A DNA stretch of 64,000 nucleotides from Taudactylus pleione (lineage: Eukaryota > Chordata > Amphibia > Anura > Myobatrachidae), in the NCBI GenBank assembly GCA_031769625.1, contig JAUIMM010000702.1:4954001-5018000 (forward strand). Reading direction: 5' to 3'. The position numbers and the translations under genes are program-made. The notes under the pieces are model-generated. The model was not told where the DNA came from. It saw only the letters and a program-made list of their open reading frames with translations, and ran no database searches. Of this stretch, positions 36,401 through 48,400 are shown in pieces; positions within the stretch are counted from its first letter, which is position 1, and each line of letters starts with the position of its first letter.

Positions 36401-39400
36401 CCCTGTAGTAATGCCCCTTATGTAAAGTACCCTGTAGTTGTGCCCTTATGCAGTACCCCTTGTAGTGCATCTTAGGCAGTGCCCCCACTAGTAACCCCCA
36501 CAACCCTGGGCAGAACTAAACTGACCGAAGTTCACTCTGGGGACCGTTCCTCCTGCTGTCATGACTGCTGCCGCTGCGCTGACTGGATCAAGTAGGATGG
36601 GGAGATTTTCAGAGAAATTTTCGGGTCTGTAGATAGGAGATGGGGCTAAATGACATGAATCACGACATTTAGTTGGTAAATATGGTTTCAATACATCTTT
36701 TCATTTCTACAGTAACTCGTGGAGGATAATTTGTTTAAATCTAAGCTGTATTATACTGTATAATATATATGTGCCATCTCAATAGATATGTTTTGTCTGA
36801 ATCTCTGTTAATATGACTCTGTTATATACTAAAAGTTTATGTTAATACTCTATGGGGGGGAATGCAATTAACCATTAAAAGTTTTGACAGGTGAAAAAGG
36901 GAGGTAGGTATTCAACTGCACTCTTTTTTTTTCACCCGACACCTTTGGTAACACCCGTTAAATGAACATGCTAAAGGGCGTTAACGCGGTTTAATGGGCG
37001 ATGACATACAGAATCCGTGAAAAGTTCACAGATTCGTACGTTAGCAGGGTCGTGGCACCCGTTAACCACCTAGTTACCTGGGATTTTTTTTCCACTGTTT
37101 GTGCAGTGCTGAAAAAAAAATCCCTGATAAGAGCTGCACTTCTGGGCTAATTGAATAGCTTTGGGGGATCAATTAGATCGCAGTAAATTACCAAGGCTAA
37201 TTAATTTCCTCCTTATGTAAGCAATATCCATGTGATTATTTTTGTATTGTAACACAGGTTTTGCACTAGTATAATTGCACAAGATGAAGAAGGAAATATT
37301 TACCATGGAAGAAATTTGGACTATCCCTTTTCTGATCTATTAAAAAACCTAACTATCGATTTGGATTTCATAAGGGATGGAAAGGTAATGTGCTCAGGTC
37401 CTAAGCTCTCTTTGTACACTGTTGTATGGAGAAGCTAGTTTGTAGCCTTATATTACTCAGTATAGAGAATCTACATATCTCACATATTATCGGAGTATTG
37501 AAATGTTATCACTTCTTTTCTAGTTTGCTTATACAGGAACCACCTTTTTAGGCTATGTTGGACTGTGGACTGGTCAAAGCCCCTACAAGTTTACTGTGTC
37601 TGGAGATGCAAGAGGTATATAGCAATGATCAAATTATTTGAATTTAGAAATAGCACAAATGTATATTTCTTGTTTTGAAAGGAGATGTGCTAAAATCAGT
37701 ATATACATTAAAAAAATAGTGGTTTGAAAAGTTGCATTTAAATGTTTAAATATAGAATAAAAAAAAAAAAAAAAAACAGAAACTAAAACAGACAAGTTAA
37801 AACTGTTCTTTGTATTCATTTGTTCTCTACTTTCCTTTGCCCTACATTGATTAATATGCCACTTTTATTTGATTCTGAAATGTGGCTTATACAGTACTTG
37901 GATGTTTATGAATCATGAAATAAATCATTTAAATACACTTTCTAGGTCCAAATTTATTATTTTAGCCCTAACAAAATAATTCGACCCTTTCTACTTCAGG
38001 GTCCATAGGGGGTCCACAGGGTTGACCTTGGGGGTATAGCTTGGATCTGGATCCACGGGCACCATACAGTTAAAGCTTTAGCTCCCAGGATGCACTTGGG
38101 TCCTCCTCTATACCCCGCCCCCAAGCCACAGGCACCTCAGTTTCAGTTTGGTGCCGGCCGAAGTCGGTTGCACTGTGCAGTGGGGCTGCAGCAGCCCCAT
38201 AGCTTTATTTTTACAGAAGAAAAGTTTTTTATTTTTTCTCTCGTGTTTTACACTTAATGCGGCAGCATAGGACTGTCCTTCTGGACGTCCACGCTGCCGC
38301 TCCAACACCCCGCTGGCGCTGCGACGCCAGTATTGCTCTGGGGATCGCAGCGGGACCCCGGAGTTAGTCCTAGCATGGCTCCGGGACCTCCCTCTGACTG
38401 CTGCCGGACTCTACGGGGAACAGGCAAGCCGCGAGCAGCGCTCTTAGTGCCGCTCGCGGGGATAAATGCAGTCAGTTGCCGCCGCTCTCTGGGGACAGAC
38501 CGGCGGCGCTAGTAGCGGCGGCGGGCTCCCCCTCATGCAGGCATACCCCGCGCTCCGCTGGACCACCAGGGTATAAGTTCCGGGGGGGGACCGGCATCCC
38601 TGGGGTTAAATACTAGCCAGGGGAGGCAGCCTTCCCTGGTTTAGCGGCTCCTCCCCTCAGCTCAGCGCGCCTTTTCTCATGTGTACTGGCGTCGCTGAGC
38701 TGCTCCTCTGCTGGCCACTCCTCCTCAGAGCTCTCCGGCTATAACGCAGGCTCCCAGGCAGGTGCATGGTCAGGTCCCCCTGTGTACCTCTCCCCACCAA
38801 AAGGACAGTGTACACGGCGCTATAACTCCCCCCAGACACTGAATCTGGGTGGTTGAGGGTAGTGATTGGTGCAGTAAGTGCAATCTTCCTGCATTGTATG
38901 TGACTTTGCTAGTGCTGCTGTCTGTACTTATTTTCTAATTGCTGTCAGCTTATGTCTATCCCTCTGCTTCTCCTACAGCCCGAAGGTGTGTGGGGGAGGG
39001 GCGTTTTTCTATTAAGCTCACTTTTATAAATCATGTATTTGTGAGGTCAGTCACATACTGTTGTGTGCTACACAGTACCATATTTTTGGGCCTGTTTGTG
39101 TTGCATGCTGGTGAGTGCGGGGGTGTTAACACCGTATGTCCTCTGCTGATAAGTATTTATTGCATAATTACTGTATCATGTCTGATGAGGAGACTGAGCA
39201 CTCCGGGGCTCCTGTGTTGCTTTCCTGCAGACGCTGTTCTGCTGGTGTTAATGGGGGGGATTTATCTCAGGATGGTCTTTGCGGGCAGTGCCAGCTGGCA
39301 CCAGGCCCCTCTATACCCCCTATGCAGCAGGACCCCCTTGGGCGATGTTTTCACAAGTGCTGACATCTATTGCAGATGTCGATCCCTACAGTGACCCCTT

Positions 39401-42400
39401 CTGGGGCATTGTCCCAGCACTCTATCTCCCATTCCCCGGATATTCCGCAGGTATTGCGGTCTCCCTCCGGGGCCCAGACTGTGAGACAGTATTCGGGGCT
39501 GCCTGTGTATGTCCAGCCTCCCCCTGTATCACAACAGTCTGTAGTGCCTTTTCATCTCTCCAACTCGGTACAGAGTTTGGCGGCCTCATCCTCAGCTTTT
39601 CAGTCATTTTTGCAGGGTGATGTGCCACAGAAGGCGACCTAGCGGCCTGTTGTGAGTTTACTCACTGCGCAGGTATCAGAATCGGATGGAGAGGTCCATG
39701 AGGATTCTGATTTGGGTGCTGTGGGACAGGAGGTTGAGCCTAGGTCCTCCATTAATGTTCCAGCATTAGTTAGGGCGGTGCGGGCTATTCTCAATATAGA
39801 AGAGGAGGCACCAGTCCCTAAGTCGAAGTTTCCTGACTTCAAGAAAGCAAAGGTTACTTCTAATGTGTCTGTCCGATCAGTTGGCGGATCATATGTCGGC
39901 GGCCTGGCAATTACCTAGCAAGAGATTCCAACCGCAGAAAAGGTTGGCTTCTCCTTATCCCTTTCCTGAGGATCATTGCAGGAAATGGGAGACTCCACCG
40001 GCGGTGGATTCACATGTCACTCGCTTGGTTAAAACCGCTACGCTACCATTGCCGTCTATTTCCTCTTTAAAGGATCCAACATACAGGAAAGTGGAGATTT
40101 GTTTGAAGTCCATTTACTCGCTCTCCGGAGCGGTGGTGCGCCCGTCCATGGCCATTTCCTGGGTGGCTAAAGCCATTGAGAACTGGGCCAATGCCTTGGA
40201 GGATTCTCTTACAGACGATGTTCCGGATGTTCAGAGAGCATTAGTGGCACAAATGAGGGATGCCGCTTCCTATATTGGGGAAGCGTCATTGGACGCAAGC
40301 ATGTTAACCTATAGAGTTTCGGCTGCGGCTGTGTCTGCTCGGAGATCCTTGTGGCTGCGGTCCTGGAGGGCTGATGCGGACTCTAAAAAGGGTCTGGAGG
40401 TTTGCTATTTGGTCCAGATTTGGACAAAATAGTGGATACCTTGGCTAAGTCCAAGTCTGCTTTCCTCCCTTCGGCTTCTGCGCCGGCTAGGGTGAGGAGC
40501 ACTGCCGTTCGATCCTTTCGGGTTCAGGGTAAGGCCATGGGCCAGTCCTTCCCGAGACATTCAGCGACCAAAGCCTCATCCAAACCCAAGAAGCATATGG
40601 AATGCTTGGCGCCCCTCTTCCAAACAGGAGGATAAACCTGCTGCCTGACGGGACGGGCCTCTCCCTGGGGGACCCCAGAGTGGGAGGCCGACTTCTCAGA
40701 TTCGCCCAGTGTTAGTTCAGTACCACCATGGATGCTTGGGTTCGAGAAGTAGTCTCTCAGGGGTACGCCCTGTCGTTTCGGTGCAGGCCGCCCCACCAAT
40801 TTTTTTGCACGAGTCCTTCGCTGGACGAGTCCAAAGCTTCGCCTCTCTGTTTCTGGTGCAGAGACCCAATGGGTCTCATCGCCCTATTCTGAATTTAAGG
40901 TCTCTGAATAAGTACCTCAGAGTTCCCAGGTTCAGGATGGAAACATTGCGGTCCATCATCCTGGCGATGGAACCAGGGGACTTCATGGTCTCCCTCGATA
41001 TCCAGGACGCCTATCTCCATGTGCCCGTGGCACCGGGACATCAGCGGTACCATCACTACCAATTTTGGGCATTGCCTTTCGTTCTTTGCACGGCTCCGAG
41101 GGTTTTCACCAAGGTGATGGCAGTCATGGCTGCCCACCTTCGGGGTCAGGGTATACGGCTGCTGCCGTACCTGGACGATCTGCTGCTGCTGGCGAGTTCC
41201 CCGGAGGTGCTTCTTCATCATCTACACCTGACAATTGCTTGTCTTCAAGCACATGGGTGGTTAATAAATTGTTAGAAGTCGTCTCTGATCCCATCTCAAC
41301 GGATGGTCCATCTGGGAGCACTTCTGGACTCCAGTCAACAAAGGATTTTCTTGACTCTGGAAAAGGTATCCTCCCTACAACTGAGGATACACGGTTGCCT
41401 AAGCAGTGGCAGGGTGTCAATACATTCGGCAATGAGTCCTGGGGTCCATGGTGTCGGCATTCGACATGGTGGAGTTCGCCCAGTTCCATTACAAACCCCT
41501 GCAGGGGCAGATTCTTGTGGAATGGAACGGGTTGTCCCGCCGGATCCGATCCCAGATGCTGGTATTGTCCCCGGAAGTGCGCCGGTCCTTGGCGTGGTGG
41601 CTGCAGTCAGCTCATCTTAGCCAGGGTCGCCCCTTTTGGATTCTGGACTGGGTTCTGCTCACGACAGATGCCAGTCTCCGGGGCTGAGGGGCAGTGACCG
41701 GCTCGTTGTCTCTTCAGGGCCATTGGTCGGCGGAGGAGGCCGTCCTTCCCATAAACATTCTAGAGCTACGGGCAGTGTACCGTGCTCTTCTGGCGTCAGG
41801 CACCGTTCTCGGAAGAGCAGTTCAGGTGCGATCAGAAAACGCCACCACCATGGCATACATAAATCACCAGGGAGGAACTCGCAGTTGAGCTGCGATGTCG
41901 GAAGTGTCCCAAATCCTGACTTGGGCGGAGTGCCACCTTCCAGCAATATCGGCAGTCTTCATCCCAGGAGTCCTCAATTGGGAGGCAGACTTCCTCAGCC
42001 GTCACGACGTGCATCCCGGGGAATGGTTGCTTCAACCAGAGGTGTTTCAACTTCTCGTGGACAAGTGGGGACTGCCGGAATTGGACCTGATGGCCTCTCG
42101 TCACAAAAGTTACCCATATACGGCTCCAGGACAAGGGACGCGGGCGCAAGCCTAGTGGATGCGTTGTCAGTGAAATGGTCGTTTCACCTAGCGTATCTGT
42201 TTCCTCCAATCTCCCTGCTCCCTCGGGTACTCAGAAAGATCAAACGGGACGGAGGCACGTTTCTGCTGGTGGCTCCAACTTGGCCCGGATGTCCTTGGTA
42301 CTCCGTTCTCAGGGGCCTGTCTGTAGACGCTCCGTACCTTCTGCTTCAACGTTGGGATCTGCTGTCTCAGGATCCCTGCCTTTACCCGGATCTGGGTCGA

Positions 42401-45400
42401 CTGTCTTTGATGGCATGGCTCTTAAGACAGCCGTCTTAAGGTCCCGGGGCTTTTCAAGCTCTGTCAACAGTACCATGCTTAGGGCATGTAAACCTGCCTC
42501 TGCACGGATTTACCACAGAGTGTGGCACACTTACTTTCAATGGTACGAGTCTAGAAGCTATGACCCTCAGGTGTTCAGAGTTTCTAGGATATTGGGATTT
42601 CTGCAGTCAGGTCTTGACCTGGGCTTACGGCTTGCTTCCCTAAAAGTTCATGTATCGGCCCTGTCAGTGTGGTTCCAACGAAGGATTGCCTCACTGCCTG
42701 ACGTTCACACCTTGTTCCAAGGTGTGCTGAGGTTCCAGCCTCCAGTGGCTCCGTGGGACTTGGCGGTGATTCTTCGGGTCCTGCAGGGACCTCCTTTTGA
42801 GCCTGTTGAGTCGGTTGACCTCAAGTGGTTAACACTTAAGACTGTGTTTCTCCTGGCTCTTGCTTCGGCCAGGAGGGTATCCGAGTTGGGGGCACTTTCC
42901 TGTAACCCCCCCTTCCTGATTTTTCATCAGGACAGGGCTGTGCTTCGCACCCGTCCTGAGTTTTTGCCTAAAGTAGTCTCTAAGTTCCACATAAATCAGG
43001 AACTTGTGGTACCAGCTTTTCAGGCTCCGGGTCTTACGGCTGGTGAGGCTTCGCCGGACGTGGTCCGGGCTCTCAGAATTTATGTTGAACAGACGGCCTG
43101 TGTTAGGAAGTCCGATTCGTTGTTCATCCTCTTTGTTGGCAGGCCAACCCCTCTTATGGAAACCAAACAAACTTTAGCCCGTTGGCTTTGTTCTGTTATT
43201 GGGGAGGCTTATATACAGGAACCTTTGCCTGTTTCAGTCTCGGTTAAGGCTCATTCCACTCGGTCTGTAGGCCCTTCTTGGGCTGCTAGACGTGGTGCCT
43301 CCGCTGTTCAGCTGTGTAAGACGGCCACTTGGTCTTCAATTCAGACATTTTTGAGGTTTTATGCGTTTGACACCTTTGCCTCTCAGGATGCATCCTTCGG
43401 GCGCAGGATTCTCCTTTCTGCTCAGGAGCATCCCCGCCATTAGTTGAACTGCTTTGGGACATCCCCAAGGTCAACCCTGTGGACCCCCTATGGAACCTGA
43501 AGTAGAAAACAAGAGATATGGTAAGAACTTACCTTTGTTATCTCTGTTTCTACGAAGTCCATAGGGTCCACAGGGCGCCCGCCCTGACGCACCTGGCTTC
43601 AAATGGGCTGTGGTACTGGTCACCGGTGTTTCCGTCTCCCATTTCTGTGAGTATGGTTTCTTGTGTGTTCCAGTCTTCCTTCTCTCTGTTTAGTCTCCTC
43701 CTTCGGCCTAGGCTACTTACCAACTGAGGTGCCTGTGGCTCGGGGGCGGGGTATAGAGGAGGACCCAAGTGCATCCTGGGAGCTAAAGCTTTAACTGTAT
43801 GGTGCCCGTGGATCCAGATCCAAGCTATACCCCCAAGGTCAACCCTGTGGACCCTATGGACTTCGTAGAAACAGAGATAACAAAGGTAAGTTCTTACCAT
43901 ATCTCTTGTTTTTCTTCTTTGCACGCTGAAATGCCCAAGACAAGTAGAGACACATGTACAATGTTTGTCAATCACTGCATGAATGATGCCTAACTGTGTA
44001 AGAACCTGATTGGTCCATCACAGGCCCCATTTTAAGGATGCTTGAAGAAAGTGCACCGATATCAAAAGGACGTCTAGGACCACTAAATCCCAAAATAGAA
44101 GTTTTACAGGTTTGTTATGTCCCTTACGACAGGAGACTGCAAAACCTCCCACATCCTTAGGTCAGAGAACTGATCGCATCTGAGGTCAGAGCTGAGACTG
44201 AGTTGCTCTGACATCAATGGCCCTGCACCTGTTTGCAGGGATTCAGAGAGGGTGGTTGTGTGGGTACAGGGCATCTTTACAGGCCGAGGGTACAAGGGAG
44301 GCGTAACAACACTACCCAAGATGCCATACGCCCCTCAGAACCGGGTTGCGCACACTATACTCACTAAGTTCAAGACAGGACATGGCAGCGTCCCACCTAC
44401 CAGAGCCTGCCCAATGTCCAAGAGGGCTGCCTATTTGTGAATGAAGCAAACAACTCTACAGTGTATCAACAAAGTAAGTCTGCATAGCTGGAAATCACTA
44501 TCAAGATCACTAATAACACTTGTTATTATCATCCTTTATTTGTCTAGGAAGGGATCCACAGCACCACACAAAGTGCATACAAAAGTACAATACAAACATT
44601 AACAGGACAAAAACAATATATTCATGGCAGTCCCTAATACACATCTATTCAAATATAGTCACTATTACTCTAAATCCAGCACTGGCATAACCTTCACTCC
44701 AGTTGATGGGTGCTTGGGATACTGGTGGTCAGAATCCTGATGCTGGCATCCCAACGGGGTTAGAATTCCAACACTTGTCGGCCAGTATTCTAACCCCCCG
44801 CCCTCTCCCTACCCTAACCTACCTCTCTCTCTATCCTAACCCTCCCCGGTGCCTGACCCTAACCTCCCCACACCCTAAACAAAACCCTCCCCCTTAGTGG
44901 CTAATCCTCTCCCCAACCCCGCTACTTACCTTTTGGGATTGTGACAAGTGTCGGAATTCCGGCGCTGGCATTCTGAGCACCAGAATCCCCGCGGTCGGGA
45001 TATTGACCGCATCCTGCAGCAAACAGGTTCAGAGCCACCGATTACATAAACAATACCAAGGGAAGTGAGATGATAGCCTACAGTATATTTGGTGCTGCCA
45101 GATATGGATGACACAGAGGTGTTAGTCATTGTGTAGTGATAAAAGGGGTGGGTTAGGAGGAAGCCAGTAGGCATTGACAAAGTAATGGGTTTCTAGAGCC
45201 TGTTTGAAGCTTTGAAAAGAGGAGGAGAGTCTAATAGGGAGATCGAGTGAGTTCCAGTGGTGAGGAGCAGCACTGTTCCAAAGGCAGGAATGGGAACAGG
45301 TGATCCTTTAGGAAGAGAGGCGACGGTCATTGGCAGAGCAAAGTTGGTAGCCAAGTTGGGAAGGGAGATGAGGTACAGTGCATCCGGAAAGTATTCACAA

Positions 45401-48400
45401 CGCTTCACTTTTTTCCACATTTTGTTATGTTACAGCCTTATAACAAAATGGAATAAATTCATTTTTGTCCTCAAAATTCTACACACAATACCCCATAATG
45501 ACAACATGTAAAAAGGTTTTTATGAGATTTTTGCAAATTTAATTAAAGAAAAAACAATAAGAAATCACATGTACATAAGTATTCACAGCCTTTGCTATGA
45601 AGCTCAATATTAAGTTCAGGTGCACCCTGTTTCCACTGATCATCCTTGAGATGTTCCTACAGCTTAATTGGAGTCCAACTGTGGAAAATTCAGTTGATTG
45701 GACATGATTTTGAAAGGCATACACCTGTCTATATAAGGTCCCACACTTGACAGTGCATGTCAGAGCACAAACCAAGCATGAAGTCCAAGAAATTGTCTGC
45801 AGACCTCCTAGACAGGATTGTCTCGAGGCACAAATCTGGGGAAGGGTACAAAAAAATCTGCTGCTTTGAAGGTCCCAATAAGCACAGTGGCCTCCATCAT
45901 CCGTAAATGGAAGAAGTTTGGAACCACCAGGACTCTTCCTAGAGTTGGCCGGCCATCTAAACTGAGCGATCGGGGGAGAAGGGCCCTAGTCAGGGAGACG
46001 ATCAAGAACCCGATGGTCTCTCTGTCAGAGCTACAGCATTCCTCTGTGGAGAGAGGTGAACCTCCCGAAGGACAACCATCTCTGCAGCAATCCACCAATC
46101 AGCCCTGTATGGTAGAGTGGCCAGACGGAAGCCACGCCTTAGTAATAAGCACATGGTAGCCCATCTGGAGTTTGCCAAAATGCACCTTAAGGACTCTCAA
46201 ACCATGAAAGACAAAGATTGAACTCTTTGGCGTAAATGCCAGGCGTTATGTTTGGAGGAAACCAGGCACCGTTCATCACCAGGCCAATACCATCCCAACA
46301 GTGAAGCATGGTGGTGGCAGCATCATGCTGTGGGGATGTTTTTCAGTGGCAGGAACTGGGAGACTAGTCAGGATTAAAAAAAAAGAATACAGCAATGTAC
46401 AGAGACATCCCCGATGAAAACCTGCTCCAGAGCGCTCTTGACCTCAGACTGGGCCGACGGTTCATCTTTCAGAAGGACAACGACCCTAAGCACACAGCCA
46501 AGATATCAAAGGAGTGGCTTCAGGACAACTCTGTGAATGTCCTTGAGTGGCCCAGCCAGAACCCAGACTTTAATCCAATTGAACATCTCTGGAGAGATCT
46601 GAAAATGACTGTGCACTGACGCTTCCCATCCAACCTAATGGAGCTTGAGAGGTGCTGCAAAGAGGAATAGGCAAAACTGCCCAAAGATAGGTGTGCCAAG
46701 CTTGTGGCATCATATTCAAAAAGACTTGAGGCTGTAATTGTTGCCAAAGGTGCATCAACAAAGTATTGAGCAAAGGCTGTGAATACTTATGTACATGTGA
46801 TTTCGTAGGTTTTTTTTTTATTAAATTTGCAAATATTGCAAAAAAACTTTTTACACGTTGTCAATATGGGGTATTGTGTGTAGAATTTTGAGGACAAAAA
46901 TTTATTTATTCCATTTTGGAATAAGGCTGTAACATAACAAAATGTGGAAAAAGTGAAGCGTTGTGAATACTTTCCGGATGCACTGTAGATGGGGACAGGA
47001 TTGGTTGAAGGCTATTTTGTTAGAGAAACGTTTCCACTTCTAAAATGAGTTAAATTGAAAGCAGGATATATTTAGTTAAGTATAAAGGCCCTCATTCAGA
47101 CCCACTCGCAAGCGGGCGCACGTACGTTAGGCGTACGTACAAAAATATTTAAATTCAATGGCTCGCTCGTATTTTCGTTCGCATCTAAAATTCCTCCCTA
47201 AACTCTGACGACCCCTCCTCTAACTAACGAGCGTGCGAAATAGCGAGCGTACATCCCCGAAATGGCTTGAAAGGAACGCACGCACACGTATAAACAGGAA
47301 GTGGCCTTGTCAGATGTCGATTACCTGCTCCTTTATTCTGCCTACCTCCATCAATCGTATCATGCCAATCAATGTATCAATTAGCTTAATTGTTTGTTTT
47401 TTTTCAACACAATGCAAGAAACTTTACTCTTGTCCGTGTTTGTGTTTACCCGCAGAATACGTACGGATGAAACATTCGCTTTTATTGTTCAAAAAACATG
47501 TGAACCACAATTAAACAATTGTACTATTGCTGTGGATCCCCGCATATTTCCCTGGGTTCATTTCTTTATTTAAATTTGCTTACGCATGTCACTGCATCAA
47601 GCCTATCCTAACTCTCCAGAGATTTCTGGCCCTGTCGAACACATGACTCATACACTAACCAATAAAATTGCTCCTGTTAATTTCCAAAATACATTAGCCA
47701 ATCAGAAAATTTTTACACACTTTATCAAAAATGATTTTTAAGAAAAACACCATTGCCATCATGAGAGCCTCCGCATTCACCAGGCGTGAGCTGCTGGTGC
47801 TTACGGAGGTCATGGATCGCCGGATCACCAGCCAGCCTCAACCCATGACCAACCGGCAGAAGCGCTCCGCGTATGCGGAGGTACGGTCCCGCCTGCGGTC
47901 CTTCGGCTCACGCCGCAACATCGGGCAGCTGGAGCGCAGGTGGTCCGACCTGCAACGGCGAACGCCCCGCTTGCTGGCATGCTTTCGCATGCAGATCCTG
48001 GCAAGTAAGTGTTATGTATTGTGGTTTTAATGTTTGTGTTTGTGGGGCAAACTGCGTGTGCATGTTTTCCTGTCTGTTCTATTTATTATTTGTACTCATA
48101 TCTGCGTGTGCATGTTTTCCTGTCTGTTCTATTTATTATTTGTACTCATATCTGCGTCTGCATGTTTTCCTGTCTGTTCTATTTATTATTTGTACTCATA
48201 TCTGCGTGTGCATGTTTTCCTGTCTGTTCTATTTATTATTTGTACTCATATCTGCGTCTGCATGTTTTCCTGTCTGTTCTATTTATTATTTGTACTCATA
48301 TCTGCGTCTGCATGTTTTCCTGTCTGTTCTATTTATTATTTGTACTCATATCTGCGTCTGCATGTTTTCCTGTCTGTTCTATTTAATATTTGTACTCATA

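Larger units (their letters stand above)
37988..43912 (+). mobile_element. DIRS-type tyrosine-recombinase retrotransposon, about 5.9 kb
   Basis: It has inverted terminal repeats (37988-38142, 43722-43912), an internal complementary region joining copies of both ends (43464-43575), and in order gag-like, RT-RNase H and tyrosine recombinase segments. DIRS elements copy through a circle and integrate with a tyrosine recombinase, leaving no target duplication. Both outer ends carry TTT. It lies in sense orientation in NAAA intron 4. The recombinase frame is open; gag and RT-RNase H are broken, so the copy is not autonomous. Confidence 0.92.
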
